Positions 1-8,741 of a stretch of DNA of 64,000 bases are shown one piece after another; the stretch's first letter is position 1; each line of letters begins with the position of its first letter. Location: the NCBI GenBank assembly GCA_002356515.1, contig AP017605.1, forward strand, positions 3,853,001-3,917,000. Direction: 5' to 3'. The notes below the pieces were generated by a model. The model made no database searches and was not told the origin of the DNA. It worked only from the letters and a program-made list of their open reading frames with translations. The DNA comes from Mesorhizobium loti (GTDB lineage Bacteria > Pseudomonadota > Alphaproteobacteria > Rhizobiales > Rhizobiaceae). Position numbers and translations under genes: made by a program.

Positions 1-779
1 CCACCTGAAGACCAGCCACCGCCGGAACTGCCCGAGGACCAGCCGCCACTAGAGGAGCGCCGGCCAGGCTCGAAGGTCATGCCGAGCCAGCGATAGCGCC
101 CTGGGCCGAGCTTCTGGCCGAAGATCGGCGGCAGGATGGAGGCCGCGATGCCGCCGAAGAAGATGACCGCCCAGATGCCGATGAACACAGCGAAGAACAG
201 ATTGTCGGTGTTGATGGGCGGCTGCTGGTTGCGTTCGCCGCGCGCCACCAGCTCCTCCGGATTGCCTTCCAGCACCATGATCATGTCGTCGACCGCTTTG
301 CTGATACCGCCGGAGAAGTCGCCGGCGCGGAAGGCCGGCACCATGTCGTTCTCGATGATCAGCTTGGTGTGCAGGTCTGTCAGCGTGCCTTCCAGCCCGT
401 AGCCGACCTCGATGCGCATCTTGCGATCGTTCGGCGCGACCAGCAGGAGCACGCCGTTGTTCTCCTTGGCCTGGCCGAGTTTCCAGAAGCGGAACAGCCG
501 GTTGGCGTAGGGTTCGATCTCCTCGCCGCCGAGGCTGGGGATGGTCGCGACGACGATCTGGTCGGAACCCTTGGTCTCAAAGGCGGCAAGCTTTTGCGTC
601 AGCGCCGCCCTGGTCCCGGCATCGATGATGCCGGCATTGTCGACGACACGGCCGGTGAGGGCGGGAAGGTCGGCGGCGATGGCGGCTAGGGGGAGGAAAA
701 GGAGGCTGGCAAGAAGGCCAAGAAGGGTGAGGTAAGCGCGAGGCCCCCCTCTCTGTCCTACCGGACATCTCCCCCTCAA
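1..779 (-). CDS. TPM-domain membrane protein (YgcG-like), 3' end outside window
   Basis: The reading frame gives a hydrophobic signal segment (LLGLLASLLFLPLAAIAA), then a TPM domain beginning LPALTGRVVDNAG with the typical EIEPYANRLFRFWKLG and NNGVLLLVAPNDRKMRIEVG blocks. A membrane segment follows near forward positions 150-210, and then a Ser/Gly/Trp-rich tail that runs off the window edge. TPM proteins are usually paired with LemA, and lemA lies directly upstream here. The family is linked to cell-envelope functions; its exact reaction is unclear. The start is odd: the only in-frame start before the signal segment is TTG at 777-779, inside a palindromic repeat and without a ribosome binding site. 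An ATG at 767-769 is out of frame by one base because of the G run at 744-749. Confidence 0.72.
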   Translation of the reverse strand, partial: MRGRCPVGQRGGPRAYLTLLGLLASLLFLPLAAIAADLPALTGRVVDNAGIIDAGTRAALTQKLAAFETKGSDQIVVATIPSLGGEEIEPYANRLFRFWKLGQAKENNGVLLLVAPNDRKMRIEVGYGLEGTLTDLHTKLIIENDMVPAFRAGDFSGGISKAVDDMIMVLEGNPEELVARGERNQQPPINTDNLFFAVFIGIWAVIFFGGIAASILPPIFGQKLGPGRYRWLGMTFEPGRRSSSGGWSSGSSGGGWSSG

Positions 780-899
780 GGGGGGAGATTGGACGTCACG
801 CCGGCCTTCGCCAATCACCGACGCAGAAGGATGAGCGACGCGTTCGAAACTGCCAATCTCCCCCCTTGAGGGGGAGATGTCCGGCAGGACAGAGGGGGG
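744..899. repeat. Composite palindromic intergenic repeat, family A copy 1
   Basis: The left arm (about 744-792) and right arm (about 852-899) are near-perfect inverted copies. Each contains an inner palindrome of the type CTCCCCCTCAAGGGGGGAG. The same arrangement recurs at 44622-44855 and 48908-49062, including related sequence in the middle. It sits between lemA and the TPM gene of a probable operon, and its inner end reaches the TPM 5' end. No ORF is supported in it. Confidence 0.8.
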
Positions 900-957
900 T
901 GTTTGCACGCCAGCGGTCCGTCTTGTGGCAAAGAGACACTCAGCCGATTTCGCGAAA

Positions 958-1596
958 TTACCCGCCCTGCTTCGTGCCGAAATCGACCTTCGGCGGCTGC
1001 ATCTTGTCTTCGTCGACGGTGAAATTGGCGAAGGGTTCGTTGCTGCGGAACCAGAAGGTCGCCCACAGCACGGACGGGAAGGTCTTCAGCGTCAGATTAT
1101 AATCCCTGACAGCCTGGATGTAGTCGCGCCGCGCCACCGCGATGCGGTTCTCGGTGCCCTCGAGCTGGGCCTGCAGCGCGAGAAAGTTCTGGTTGGCCTT
1201 GAGGTCGGGGTAGGCCTCCGATACCGCGATCAGCCGCGACAGCGCGCTGGTCAGCCCGGCCTGGGCATCCTGGAACTTCTTGAGGGCTTCGGGATCCTTC
1301 AGCGTTTCCGGCGTCACCGTGATCTGCGTCGCCTTGGCGCGCGCCTCGACCACCGCGTCGAGCGTGTCCTTTTCATGCGAGGCATAGCCTTTGACCGTCT
1401 CGACCAGATTGGGGATGAGGTCGGCGCGGCGCTGATACTGGTTCAGCACCTCGCTCCAGGCCGCCTTGGCGTTTTCCTCCGCCGTCGGGATCGTGTTGTA
1501 GCCGCAGCCGGCAAGCAACGGCAGCACGATTGCCATCATCAGGAAGGCGGGCAGCGTGCGGAATGTCGATGGTCGAGCAAGGCGCTGGGCAGGCAT
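958..1596 (-). CDS. LemA family lipoprotein
   Basis: This 212-residue protein begins with a hydrophobic segment ending in the lipobox LLAGC, so it is probably lipidated and held at the membrane facing the periplasm. It is followed by the LemA helical domain (WSEVLNQYQRRADLIPNLVE, VTPETLKDPEALKKFQDAQA, NRIAVARRDYIQAVRDYN, FPSVLWATFWF), which covers almost the whole chain. The start ATG at 1594-1596 has GAGGGA about 8 bases upstream; the open frame extends further upstream but without signal. It is transcribed towards the TPM-domain gene, the usual LemA-TPM pairing. The molecular role of LemA proteins is not settled. Confidence 0.9.
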   Translation of the reverse strand: MPAQRLARPSTFRTLPAFLMMAIVLPLLAGCGYNTIPTAEENAKAAWSEVLNQYQRRADLIPNLVETVKGYASHEKDTLDAVVEARAKATQITVTPETLKDPEALKKFQDAQAGLTSALSRLIAVSEAYPDLKANQNFLALQAQLEGTENRIAVARRDYIQAVRDYNLTLKTFPSVLWATFWFRSNEPFANFTVDEDKMQPPKVDFGTKQGG

Positions 1597-1760
1597 GATG
1601 GGATCCCTCGGTAGAAGTTGCATGCGAAGCATTACCACAATCAGCGCGCAAGAAAACGGCCACGGGCGGCGACCGCCGGCCCGGAACGCCCCGCGCCGCG
1701 CAAGGCCCTGTGATTGGCCGCACGAACGCGATAAGGTCCGGTCAAAACGGGACATCATCC

Positions 1761-2012
1761 ATGGCAGGGCGCCAGGACAGCGACAGGGAATCACGCCGCA
1801 TCCTCGAGCGCGTCGCGCAAGAGACCGATCCGGCCGGCACCTCCTTCGTGGCGCGGACGACGAAAGGCGTGCGCGACCATGTTGGCGCGGCCGACGCCGA
1901 CCGTACCGACCCGATCGAAGTCTGGGGCACGCGCATTGGCAGGATACTCGGCCTGCTTCTGGCGCTGGGCCTGATGGTCTGGCTTGTGCTTTTCCTCACC
2001 CGGGGCAGCTAG
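1761..2012 (+). CDS. Small hypothetical membrane protein
   Basis: This 83-residue protein has a charged, Asp/Arg-rich N-terminal part and one C-terminal membrane segment (ILGLLLALGLMVWLVLFL). It is probably a single-pass inner-membrane protein with its N-terminus in the cytoplasm. The chosen ATG leaves out 17 in-frame upstream codons that lack a good ribosome site. It ends 13 bases before the pyridoxal kinase start, so the two are probably cotranscribed. I do not recognise a named family. Confidence 0.65.
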   Translation: MAGRQDSDRESRRILERVAQETDPAGTSFVARTTKGVRDHVGAADADRTDPIEVWGTRIGRILGLLLALGLMVWLVLFLTRGS

Positions 2013-2025
2013 GAATCAAAAAACA

Positions 2026-2910
2026 ATGAGCGCCGAAAAACCCGACGCGCCGCGTGCGGTCATCGTCATTTCCAGCCATGTCGCCCGTGGCTCGGTCGGC
2101 AACCGTGCCGCCGTCTTCGCCCTGGAGACGCTGGGCTTTCCGGTCTGGGCCGTACCCACGGTCATCCTGCCCTGGCATCCCGGCCATGGGCGGGCGACGC
2201 GCATCGTGCCGCCACTCGACCAGTTCAAGGCGCTGATGGCCGATCTCGAGCGCGCGCCATGGCTGGGCGAGGTCGGCGCCGTGCTGTCGGGCTATCTCGG
2301 CGAAGCCGGCCAGGCCGAGGCCGTCGCTTCGCTGGTCGCCACGGTCAAGGCCAGGACGCCGGACGCCGTCTACATCTGCGATCCGGTCATGGGCGATTCC
2401 GGCGGTCTCTATGTGCCCGAGCCCACCGCCGCCGCCATGCGCGACCGGCTGATGCCGATCGCCGACATCGCCACGCCCAACCGCTACGAGCTGGAATGGA
2501 TGGCCGGCGCGCCGCTGCCCGACCTGAAATCGGTGATTTCGGCAGCACTTCATGCCGGGCCGTCGACGATGCTGGTCACCTCGGCACAGTCGATGATGAC
2601 CGGCGGCACCGGCAACCTGCTGCTCGACGGCACCCAGGCGCTGCTCGCCGAGCACCGGCTGATCGACAAGCCGCCGAACGGCCTGGGCGACCTGACGGCG
2701 GCCGTCTACCTCGCCCGCATCCTCTCCGGCCAGCCGCCAATCAAGGCGCTGCAGTCGACCACGGCGGCGGTCTACGAAATCCTGGCGCGCACGGCAAAAC
2801 GCGGCGGCGACGAACTGCAGCTCGAAACCGACGCACAGAGCCTGTCGCACCCGATGGCCATGGTGCAGCTACGCCACCTCACACATCCGGGGCGGGACCG
2901 CCGGGCGTGA
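2026..2910 (+). CDS. pdxY: Pyridoxal kinase (PdxY type)
   Basis: This 294-residue ribokinase-like (PfkB/ThiD fold) enzyme phosphorylates pyridoxal to pyridoxal 5'-phosphate in the B6 salvage pathway. Visible family blocks are ISSHVARGSVGNRAA at the N-terminus, VPTVILPWHPGHG, VYICDPVMGDSGGLYVPE, IATPNRYELEWMAG, and the anion-hole region PPNGLGDLTAAVYLA, where the GxGD motif contains the catalytic Asp. The length is normal for PdxY. The start ATG at 2026 begins MSAEKPD; an upstream in-frame extension is shorter on signal. Its TGA overlaps the GTG of the next gene, indicating translational coupling. Confidence 0.92.
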   Translation: MSAEKPDAPRAVIVISSHVARGSVGNRAAVFALETLGFPVWAVPTVILPWHPGHGRATRIVPPLDQFKALMADLERAPWLGEVGAVLSGYLGEAGQAEAVASLVATVKARTPDAVYICDPVMGDSGGLYVPEPTAAAMRDRLMPIADIATPNRYELEWMAGAPLPDLKSVISAALHAGPSTMLVTSAQSMMTGGTGNLLLDGTQALLAEHRLIDKPPNGLGDLTAAVYLARILSGQPPIKALQSTTAAVYEILARTAKRGGDELQLETDAQSLSHPMAMVQLRHLTHPGRDRRA

Positions 2911-3674
2911 TCTCTGAGGTCGCGCTTGTCGGCGCCGACGGCTGCAAGGCCGGCTGGATCGCGGTGCGGCGCAACCCCGGTTCGACACCCTCGGTCGAAA
3001 TCTTCGCCAGTTTCGCGGCACTGGTTTCGGCAGTACCGGACGATGCGGTTGTCGCCGTCGACATGCCAATCGGCCTGCCCGAATTTTCCAGCAAAGGCGG
3101 ACGCGGACCGGAAGCGCTGGTCAGGCCACTGCTCGGGGCGCGCCAGTCCAGCGTCTTTTCGATCCCGTCGCGCGCCGCGCTTTATGCCGATACCGATGAC
3201 TTCACCACGGTCGAAGCCTGGTATGCCGCGCATCGCAGGGCAAGTGAGGTGGCCAGGGCCACATCCGACCCGCCGCGCGGCGTTTCGATCCAAGCCTTCG
3301 GCATCTTTTCGAAAATCCGCGAAATCGACGCCTTGCTGATCGCGCGGCCCGATCTGCGCGGCCGAATCTTCGAATCGCATCCGGAAGTGGCCTTCTGCCG
3401 CCTGAATGGCGATCAGGCGATGCAGTTGCCGAAAAAGATCAAGGGCGCCGTCAATCCGGCCGGCATGGCGGAGCGCAAGACGCTGCTGTGCCGGCACGGC
3501 TATGCCATGGACTTCCTCGACCAGTCGCCGCCCCGCGGCGCGGCCGCCGACGATTTCCTCGATGCGGCCGTCATGATGCTGATCGCCGGCCGCATCGCCA
3601 GCGGCAAGGCCAGGCCGTTTCCGGACCCGCCGCTCACTGACGGCTTTGGCATACCGGTCGCCATCTGGGCATGA
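2907..3674 (+). CDS. DUF429 family protein
   Basis: This 255-residue protein has the DUF429 pattern: an N-terminal nuclease-like start (VGADGCKAGWIAV), AVDMPIGLPE, RQSSVFSIPSRAAL, GVSIQAFGIFSKIREID, FESHPEVAFCRLNG, and the C-terminal DDFLDAAVMMLIAGR. The conserved Asp, Glu and Asp residues resemble RNase H-like metal sites, but no reaction is established for the family. The GTG start overlaps the stop of pdxY (GTGA), so the two are likely coupled, and a purine-rich GGGGCGGGA lies just upstream. Confidence 0.88.
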   Translation: MISEVALVGADGCKAGWIAVRRNPGSTPSVEIFASFAALVSAVPDDAVVAVDMPIGLPEFSSKGGRGPEALVRPLLGARQSSVFSIPSRAALYADTDDFTTVEAWYAAHRRASEVARATSDPPRGVSIQAFGIFSKIREIDALLIARPDLRGRIFESHPEVAFCRLNGDQAMQLPKKIKGAVNPAGMAERKTLLCRHGYAMDFLDQSPPRGAAADDFLDAAVMMLIAGRIASGKARPFPDPPLTDGFGIPVAIWA

Positions 3675-3820
3675 CAATATTGGCGGACGTCCCGATTATG
3701 CGCATGGCATTTATAGCTAGCCCCCACAATTCTGCATTGCTCGCGACAGGCTTTTACCGTTAGAGCCTTCTCGACCGCAAAGAGCTGCCGCCTCCAACCC
3801 CGGAAAGGCCTTAGCCGCCC

Positions 3821-4465
3821 ATGCCTCATCTCCCCGACCATCTCCTCGCCGGCTACCGCAATTTCATGAATGGCCGCTACCTCACCGAGAGCGGCCGCTA
3901 TCGCGAGCTCGCCCGCGAGGGGCAGGCCCCGGAGACGATGATCGTCGCCTGCTGCGACTCCCGCTCGGCCCCCGAAGCGATCTTCGACGCCGGGCCGGGC
4001 GAACTCTTCGTGCTGCGCAATGTCGGCAATCTGGTGCCGCCCTACGAGCCGGATGGCGAGTTCCATTCGACCTCGGCCGCGCTTGAATTCGCGGTGCAGA
4101 GCCTGAAGGTCAAGAACATCGTCGTCATGGGCCACGGCCGCTGCGGCGGCATTCGCGCCGCGCTCGACCCCAATGCCGCGCCGCTGTCCCCCGGCGACTT
4201 CATCGGCAAATGGATGAGCCTGATCGCTCCGGCTGCCGAAACGGTCTCTTCCAGCACCTTCATGACAGCAACGGAGCGCCAGACGGCACTCGAGCGCATC
4301 TCGATCCGCTATTCCATCGCCAACCTCAGGACCTTCCCCTGCGTCTCCATCCTCGAGGGCAAGGGGCGGCTGTCGCTGCATGGAGCCTGGTTCGACATTT
4401 CGACCGGCGAACTCTGGGTGATGAACAAGGAGACCGGCGATTTCGAGCGGCCGGTGCTGGAATGA
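3821..4465 (+). CDS. Beta-class carbonic anhydrase
   Basis: This 214-residue enzyme interconverts CO2 and bicarbonate in the cytoplasm. Zinc-site residues are all present: Cys44, Asp46 and Arg48 in ACCDSRSAPE, and His105 with Cys108 in GHGRCGGI. Length and the ELFVLRNVGNLVPPY block are typical of the beta class. GGAAAGG precedes the ATG by about 11 bases. The 146-base gap upstream carries no gene and is probably its promoter region. The stop TGA overlaps the ATG of the next gene. Confidence 0.95.
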   Translation: MPHLPDHLLAGYRNFMNGRYLTESGRYRELAREGQAPETMIVACCDSRSAPEAIFDAGPGELFVLRNVGNLVPPYEPDGEFHSTSAALEFAVQSLKVKNIVVMGHGRCGGIRAALDPNAAPLSPGDFIGKWMSLIAPAAETVSSSTFMTATERQTALERISIRYSIANLRTFPCVSILEGKGRLSLHGAWFDISTGELWVMNKETGDFERPVLE

Positions 4466-4896
4466 ACTGTAAGGCGCGCCATGTGATGAACGTCCGCTCG
4501 GTCGTTTTCACGGCGGCCGCCCTGCTGATCGCGATTGTTGCCGCCCGCGCCGATGACGGCACCGTCGTCAGCCGCTGGTATTCGGCGCTGCTGGTCGCCG
4601 ACCGCACCGAACTCGCCGACCTGCTTGCCGACGACGTCCGCATCAAGCTCGATGACCTCGGCATCGTCCAGAGCAAGCAGGAATTCATCGCCTCGCTCGA
4701 TGAATGGAAAGGCGCGGTTGCAGGCGCCGCGATCCGGCACCGCATCGAGAAGAGCGAGGGCGGCGTCACCACGGTGATCGCCTGCTACGACTTCCCCGAC
4801 AATGACATGCTGATGCAGGAAACCTTCGCGGTGACCGACAACCGCATCACCGCCAGCTCGCAAGTGGCCATCGCCGAAAACTGCGAAGCCTATTGA
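4462..4896 (+). CDS. Small secreted protein, NTF2/SnoaL-like
   Basis: This protein of 144 residues (136 if it starts at the ATG at 4486) has a signal segment (VVFTAAALLIAIVAARA) and a compact domain. The domain has the helical start TVVSRWYSALLVADRTELADLLADD and a strand-rich remainder, similar to the NTF2/SnoaL cone fold. It probably acts in the periplasm. The first ATG overlaps the stop of the carbonic anhydrase gene; the second, at 4486, fits a signal peptide slightly better. No catalytic residues can be assigned. Confidence 0.72.
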   Translation: MNCKARHVMNVRSVVFTAAALLIAIVAARADDGTVVSRWYSALLVADRTELADLLADDVRIKLDDLGIVQSKQEFIASLDEWKGAVAGAAIRHRIEKSEGGVTTVIACYDFPDNDMLMQETFAVTDNRITASSQVAIAENCEAY

Positions 4897-4985
4897 GGCG
4901 GATCGGCCAACTGCCATATTGCGGGCCTGCGGCCTGCGCCCTACATCGGTGACATCCCTCCTTGATGCCCAGCGAAAGACCCTCC

Positions 4986-7040
4986 ATGCCCTCTCCGAAA
5001 GCCGTCAACCTCGCCGCTCATCCGCTGACCACGTGGCAGGGGCCGCTCGGCCTGCCCGACTTTGCCCATATCGGCGACGACGATTTCTCGCCGGTCTTCG
5101 ACGCGGCGCTGAAAGCGCATGAGGTCGAGATCGAGGCGATCGCCGGCAACAAGGATGCAGCGACCATCGAGAACACGCTTGAGGCGCTGGAACTCGGCGG
5201 CGAAGCGCTCGATCATGTCTCGTCGATCTTCTGGTGTCGGGCCGGCGCCTACACCAACGACGCGATCCAGGCGCTGGAGCGCGACATTTCGCCAAAGATG
5301 TCGAGACATTTCTCGGCAATCTCGATGAACGAGAAACTGTTTGCCCGCATCGACGACCTCTACCAGCGCCGCGAGAGCCTTGGCCTCGACGCCGAGACCC
5401 TGCGGGTGCTGGAGAAGACCTGGAAAGGTTTCGTCCGCTCCGGCGCCAAGCTCGATGCCGAGGGCAAGAAGCGGCTGGCCAAGATCAATGAGGAACTGTC
5501 CTCGCTCGGCACGACTTTCGGCCAGAATGTGCTGGCCGACGAGCGCGACTGGGCGCTGTTCCTCGACGTATCAGACCTTGCCGGCCTGCCGGATTTCCTG
5601 AAAAGTTCGATGGCCGAGGCCGCCGAGATGCGCGGCCAGAAGGGGCGCTACGCCGTCACTTTGTCGCGCTCGATCTACGAGCCGTTCTCGACCTTCTCGG
5701 AACGCCGCGACCTGCGAGAGATCGCCTTCAAAGCCTTCACCATGCGCGGCCAGAATGGCGGCGCTTCCGACAACACGTCAGTCGTGCGCGACATGCTGAA
5801 ACTGCGCGCCGAAAAGGCCAAGCTGCTCGGCTACGCCTCCTTCGCCGCGCTGAAGCTCGACGACACCATGGCGAAGACGTCGAAGGCGGTGCACGACCTC
5901 CTCGATCCGGTCTGGGAAAAAGCGCTGGAGAAGGCCGCAGCCGACCAGAAGGAGTTGGAGCGGCTGGCAACGGAGGCCGGCAGCAACGAAAAATTCGCCG
6001 CCTGGGACTGGCGCTTCTACCAGGAAAAGCTGCGCGCGGAAAAATTCGCTTTCGACGAGGCGGAGCTGAAACCCTATCTGCAGCTCGACCGCGTCATCGA
6101 CGCCTGCTTCGATGTCGCGACAAAACTCTTCGGCATCACCTTCGAGGAGAAGAAGGGCATCGTCGCCTGGCACCCCGACGCGCGTGTCTTCGTGGTGAAA
6201 AACGCCGATGGCAGCGAGCGCGGCCTGTTCCTCGCCGATTATTTCGCGCGGCCCTCGAAGCGTTCCGGCGCCTGGATGAGCGCGCTGAAGTCCGGTTATA
6301 AGCTTGGCCACGGCTCGAAGCCGGTGATCTACAACATCATGAACTTCGCCAAGCCGCCGGCCGGCGAGCCGGCACTGCTGTCGGTCGACGAGGCGAAGAC
6401 GCTGTTCCACGAATTCGGCCATGCGCTGCACGGCATGCTGACCGACGTCACCTGGCCGTCAGTGTCCGGCACTTCGGTCAGCCGCGATTTCGTCGAACTG
6501 CCCTCGCAGCTCTACGAACACTGGCTAACCGTCCCGGCTGTGCTGGAAAAACATGCGCTGCATGTCAAGACCGGCAAGCCGATGCCAAAGGCGCTGCTCG
6601 ACAAGATGCTGGCCACGCGCACCTTCGGCGCCGGCTTCGCCACGGTCGAATTCACGTCTTCCGCCTTGATGGACATGGCCTATCACGCCCGGCCCGATGC
6701 CCCACAGGAACCGCTTCGTTTCGAAGCCGAAACGCTCGATAAGCTCGACATGCCCGACACCATCGCGATGCGCCACCGCACCCCGCATTTCGGCCATGTC
6801 TTCTCGGGCGACGGCTATTCGGCCGGCTACTATTCCTACATGTGGTCGGAAGTGCTGGACGCCGATGCCTTCGCCGCCTTCGAGGAGACCGGCGATCCCT
6901 TCAACCCGACACTGGCCGAACGGCTGAGGAAGAACATCTACGCCGCCGGCGGCTCGAAGGACCCGGAAGAACTCTACACCGCGTTTCGCGGCAAGATGCC
7001 GTCGCCGGAAGCAATGATGGTCAAGCGCGGGCTGGTGTAG
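4986..7040 (+). CDS. M3 family zinc oligopeptidase (PrlC/Dcp type)
   Basis: This 684-residue thimet-oligopeptidase-like enzyme cleaves short peptides in the cytoplasm. The HEXXH zinc site is at residues 475-479 (HEFGH in TLFHEFGHALHGML) and the third ligand Glu504 is in RDFVELPSQLYEHW. The substrate-binding region GHVFSGDGYSAGYYSYMWSE is near the C-terminus. The length matches the family (about 680). The start ATG at 4986 gives MPSPKAVNL; an ATG at 4965 is also in frame. There is no signal peptide. It ends just before a palindromic repeat. Confidence 0.94.
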   Translation: MPSPKAVNLAAHPLTTWQGPLGLPDFAHIGDDDFSPVFDAALKAHEVEIEAIAGNKDAATIENTLEALELGGEALDHVSSIFWCRAGAYTNDAIQALERDISPKMSRHFSAISMNEKLFARIDDLYQRRESLGLDAETLRVLEKTWKGFVRSGAKLDAEGKKRLAKINEELSSLGTTFGQNVLADERDWALFLDVSDLAGLPDFLKSSMAEAAEMRGQKGRYAVTLSRSIYEPFSTFSERRDLREIAFKAFTMRGQNGGASDNTSVVRDMLKLRAEKAKLLGYASFAALKLDDTMAKTSKAVHDLLDPVWEKALEKAAADQKELERLATEAGSNEKFAAWDWRFYQEKLRAEKFAFDEAELKPYLQLDRVIDACFDVATKLFGITFEEKKGIVAWHPDARVFVVKNADGSERGLFLADYFARPSKRSGAWMSALKSGYKLGHGSKPVIYNIMNFAKPPAGEPALLSVDEAKTLFHEFGHALHGMLTDVTWPSVSGTSVSRDFVELPSQLYEHWLTVPAVLEKHALHVKTGKPMPKALLDKMLATRTFGAGFATVEFTSSALMDMAYHARPDAPQEPLRFEAETLDKLDMPDTIAMRHRTPHFGHVFSGDGYSAGYYSYMWSEVLDADAFAAFEETGDPFNPTLAERLRKNIYAAGGSKDPEELYTAFRGKMPSPEAMMVKRGLV

Positions 7041-7051
7041 CGCCAGCCTTT

Positions 7052-7235
7052 CCCTTCTCCCCCTGTGGGAGAAGGTGGATCGGCGCGCAGCGCCGAGACG
7101 GTCGAGGGGTGTTCCAGCGGAGTGAGGCGTTGGCGAGAGGCCCAGTCGTGGCTTGGTAAGCGATGACGCCAAGCTGGAACACCCCTCATCCGACCCTCGC
7201 TTCGCGAGGCCACCTTCTCCCACAGGGGGAGAAGG
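7052..7235. repeat. Composite inverted repeat, family B
   Basis: The arms CTTCTCCCCCTGTGGGAGAAG (about 7053-7073) and its inverted partner ending near 7235 enclose a second inverted pair, GGGGTGTTCCAGC and GCTGGAACACCCC, so the whole element can form a long cruciform or hairpin. It fills the gap between two convergent genes and may act as a transcription barrier. No gene is seen in it. Confidence 0.75.
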
Positions 7236-7242
7236 AAGAACC

Positions 7243-8718
7243 CTACACCTTCCACGGATCCGCCACCCTTGGCCACACCGGCCGCGTCAGCTTCCTGTAG
7301 TCCGTCACCGCCGGATTACTAGGATACGAACTCGGCGCGGAGACATAAATAATCTCCGCCGCGATCGGCTCGAAGCCGGCATAAAAATGGTTGGTCGACT
7401 TGATCAGCAAGATATCCTTGCTCATCGGATCGACGCCGATATTGGAGAAAATGTCCGGCTCGAAAGTCTGGGTGCGGTTGGTGTTGAGGAGGATGTCGAC
7501 CTCGGTGCCTTCGATCCGGATTAGTGCGGTTGGCCCGAGCGTCACCCGGCTCGGCCCGAAACTCTGCCAGCCCTCCGGAACGGCCTTCAGCACCTTGACG
7601 CGCGCGTCGATCGGCTCGCCAGCCAATGGCCCGGCCTTACCGCCAAAGCGCAGATCGATGACGGCTCCCTCGCCCGCCGCCTGACAGAAGGTCACGGCGA
7701 TCGGATCCCAGATCGTCGCCACGCCGACATTGTTCAGGCCACGTTCCAGCATGGCGCGCAGCACGACCGTACCGTCGCCGGCAACGCCGCCGCCGGGGTT
7801 GTCCCAGATGTCTGCAATCACCACCGGCTTGCTCGGATTTTCGGCGCGAACAGCCAAGGCGCGATCTATGCCGTCCTCGGTGCTCAGCATCGTCATCGCC
7901 GTCTCTTCGCGCAAGGCATAGAGCTCGCGTCCCAGCCGCTCCGCCAGCGCGTCACCCTTGGCCTTGTCATTGTCGGTGACGACAAGGATGCGCGTGCCCA
8001 TTTCCGGCACGTCGGCGGCCATGAAGCCGTGGACGACGGAGACCGACAGCACGCCGTCCTTGCCGTGCAGCGCTTTGATGCGATCGACGAAGGAGCGCAT
8101 CGGCTCGCGGCTGGTCGGCAGCACCTGGATCATGCGGCAGTCGAAGGTCGAGATGACAGGTTTGATCTCACCGCGCGCGGCGGCCAGCCCCAGCTCGACG
8201 ACATGCTCGCCGCGTTCGTAGAAATCAGTGTGCGGGAATTCAAGGAAGTAGGCCATGATATCGGACGCCGCCACGCGCTTTGGCGTCAGATGGCTGTGCG
8301 GGTCGAACTCGGAAGCGACCACCACATCCGGTCCGACGATTGCCCGCACACGTTCCAGCAGATCGCCCTCGCAATCGTCATAGCCTTGCGCCACCATGGC
8401 GCCATGCAGCCCGAGGATGACGGCGTCGACCGGCAGTGCCGCCTTCAACTGGTCGAGGATTTCGTCGCGCAGCGCCTCGAAGGTCTGCCGCTGCACCAGG
8501 CCGCCAGGCTCGGCCCAGGTCGCGGTGCCCTCGATCACGGTCAGGCTTTCTTTCGCCGCACGCCGCCGCAAGGCGACGATCGGCGAGGAGCACAGCGTCG
8601 GCGTGTCCGGATGCTTGCCCGGCCCGGCATAGAACGCCATCTCGAACGAGGCCCGGTCGGTCGGCACCGGCGAGAAGGTGTTGGTTTCCGTCGCCAGCGA
8701 GGCGGTGAAGATGCGCAT
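7243..8718 (-). CDS. M81 family metallopeptidase (MlrC-like)
   Basis: This 491-residue protein starts MRIFTASLATETNTFSP, the signature beginning of M81/MlrC enzymes. It has the metal-site region LGLHGAMVAQGYDDCEGD (His105 region), SEFDPHSH (residues 137-143) and VVIADIWDNPGGGVAGDG. MlrC cleaves linearised microcystin products, but most family members sit beside ABC importers and have unknown substrates. It is the last gene of an importer operon, starting 24 bases downstream of the permease gene. The substrate is probably what the importer carries; this is inference. Confidence 0.88.
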   Translation of the reverse strand: MRIFTASLATETNTFSPVPTDRASFEMAFYAGPGKHPDTPTLCSSPIVALRRRAAKESLTVIEGTATWAEPGGLVQRQTFEALRDEILDQLKAALPVDAVILGLHGAMVAQGYDDCEGDLLERVRAIVGPDVVVASEFDPHSHLTPKRVAASDIMAYFLEFPHTDFYERGEHVVELGLAAARGEIKPVISTFDCRMIQVLPTSREPMRSFVDRIKALHGKDGVLSVSVVHGFMAADVPEMGTRILVVTDNDKAKGDALAERLGRELYALREETAMTMLSTEDGIDRALAVRAENPSKPVVIADIWDNPGGGVAGDGTVVLRAMLERGLNNVGVATIWDPIAVTFCQAAGEGAVIDLRFGGKAGPLAGEPIDARVKVLKAVPEGWQSFGPSRVTLGPTALIRIEGTEVDILLNTNRTQTFEPDIFSNIGVDPMSKDILLIKSTNHFYAGFEPIAAEIIYVSAPSSYPSNPAVTDYRKLTRPVWPRVADPWKV

Positions 8719-8741
8719 ACAAGCTCCGTGGAATGCTAAGT

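Noticed and set aside
744..899. CRISPR array
   Set aside because: The short repeated blocks are inverted arms, not regularly spaced direct repeats, and no cas genes are present.
2259..2906. Upstream extension of the DUF429 frame through pdxY
   Set aside because: Arg/Ala-rich out-of-frame reading of pdxY; the real start is the GTG overlapping the pdxY stop.
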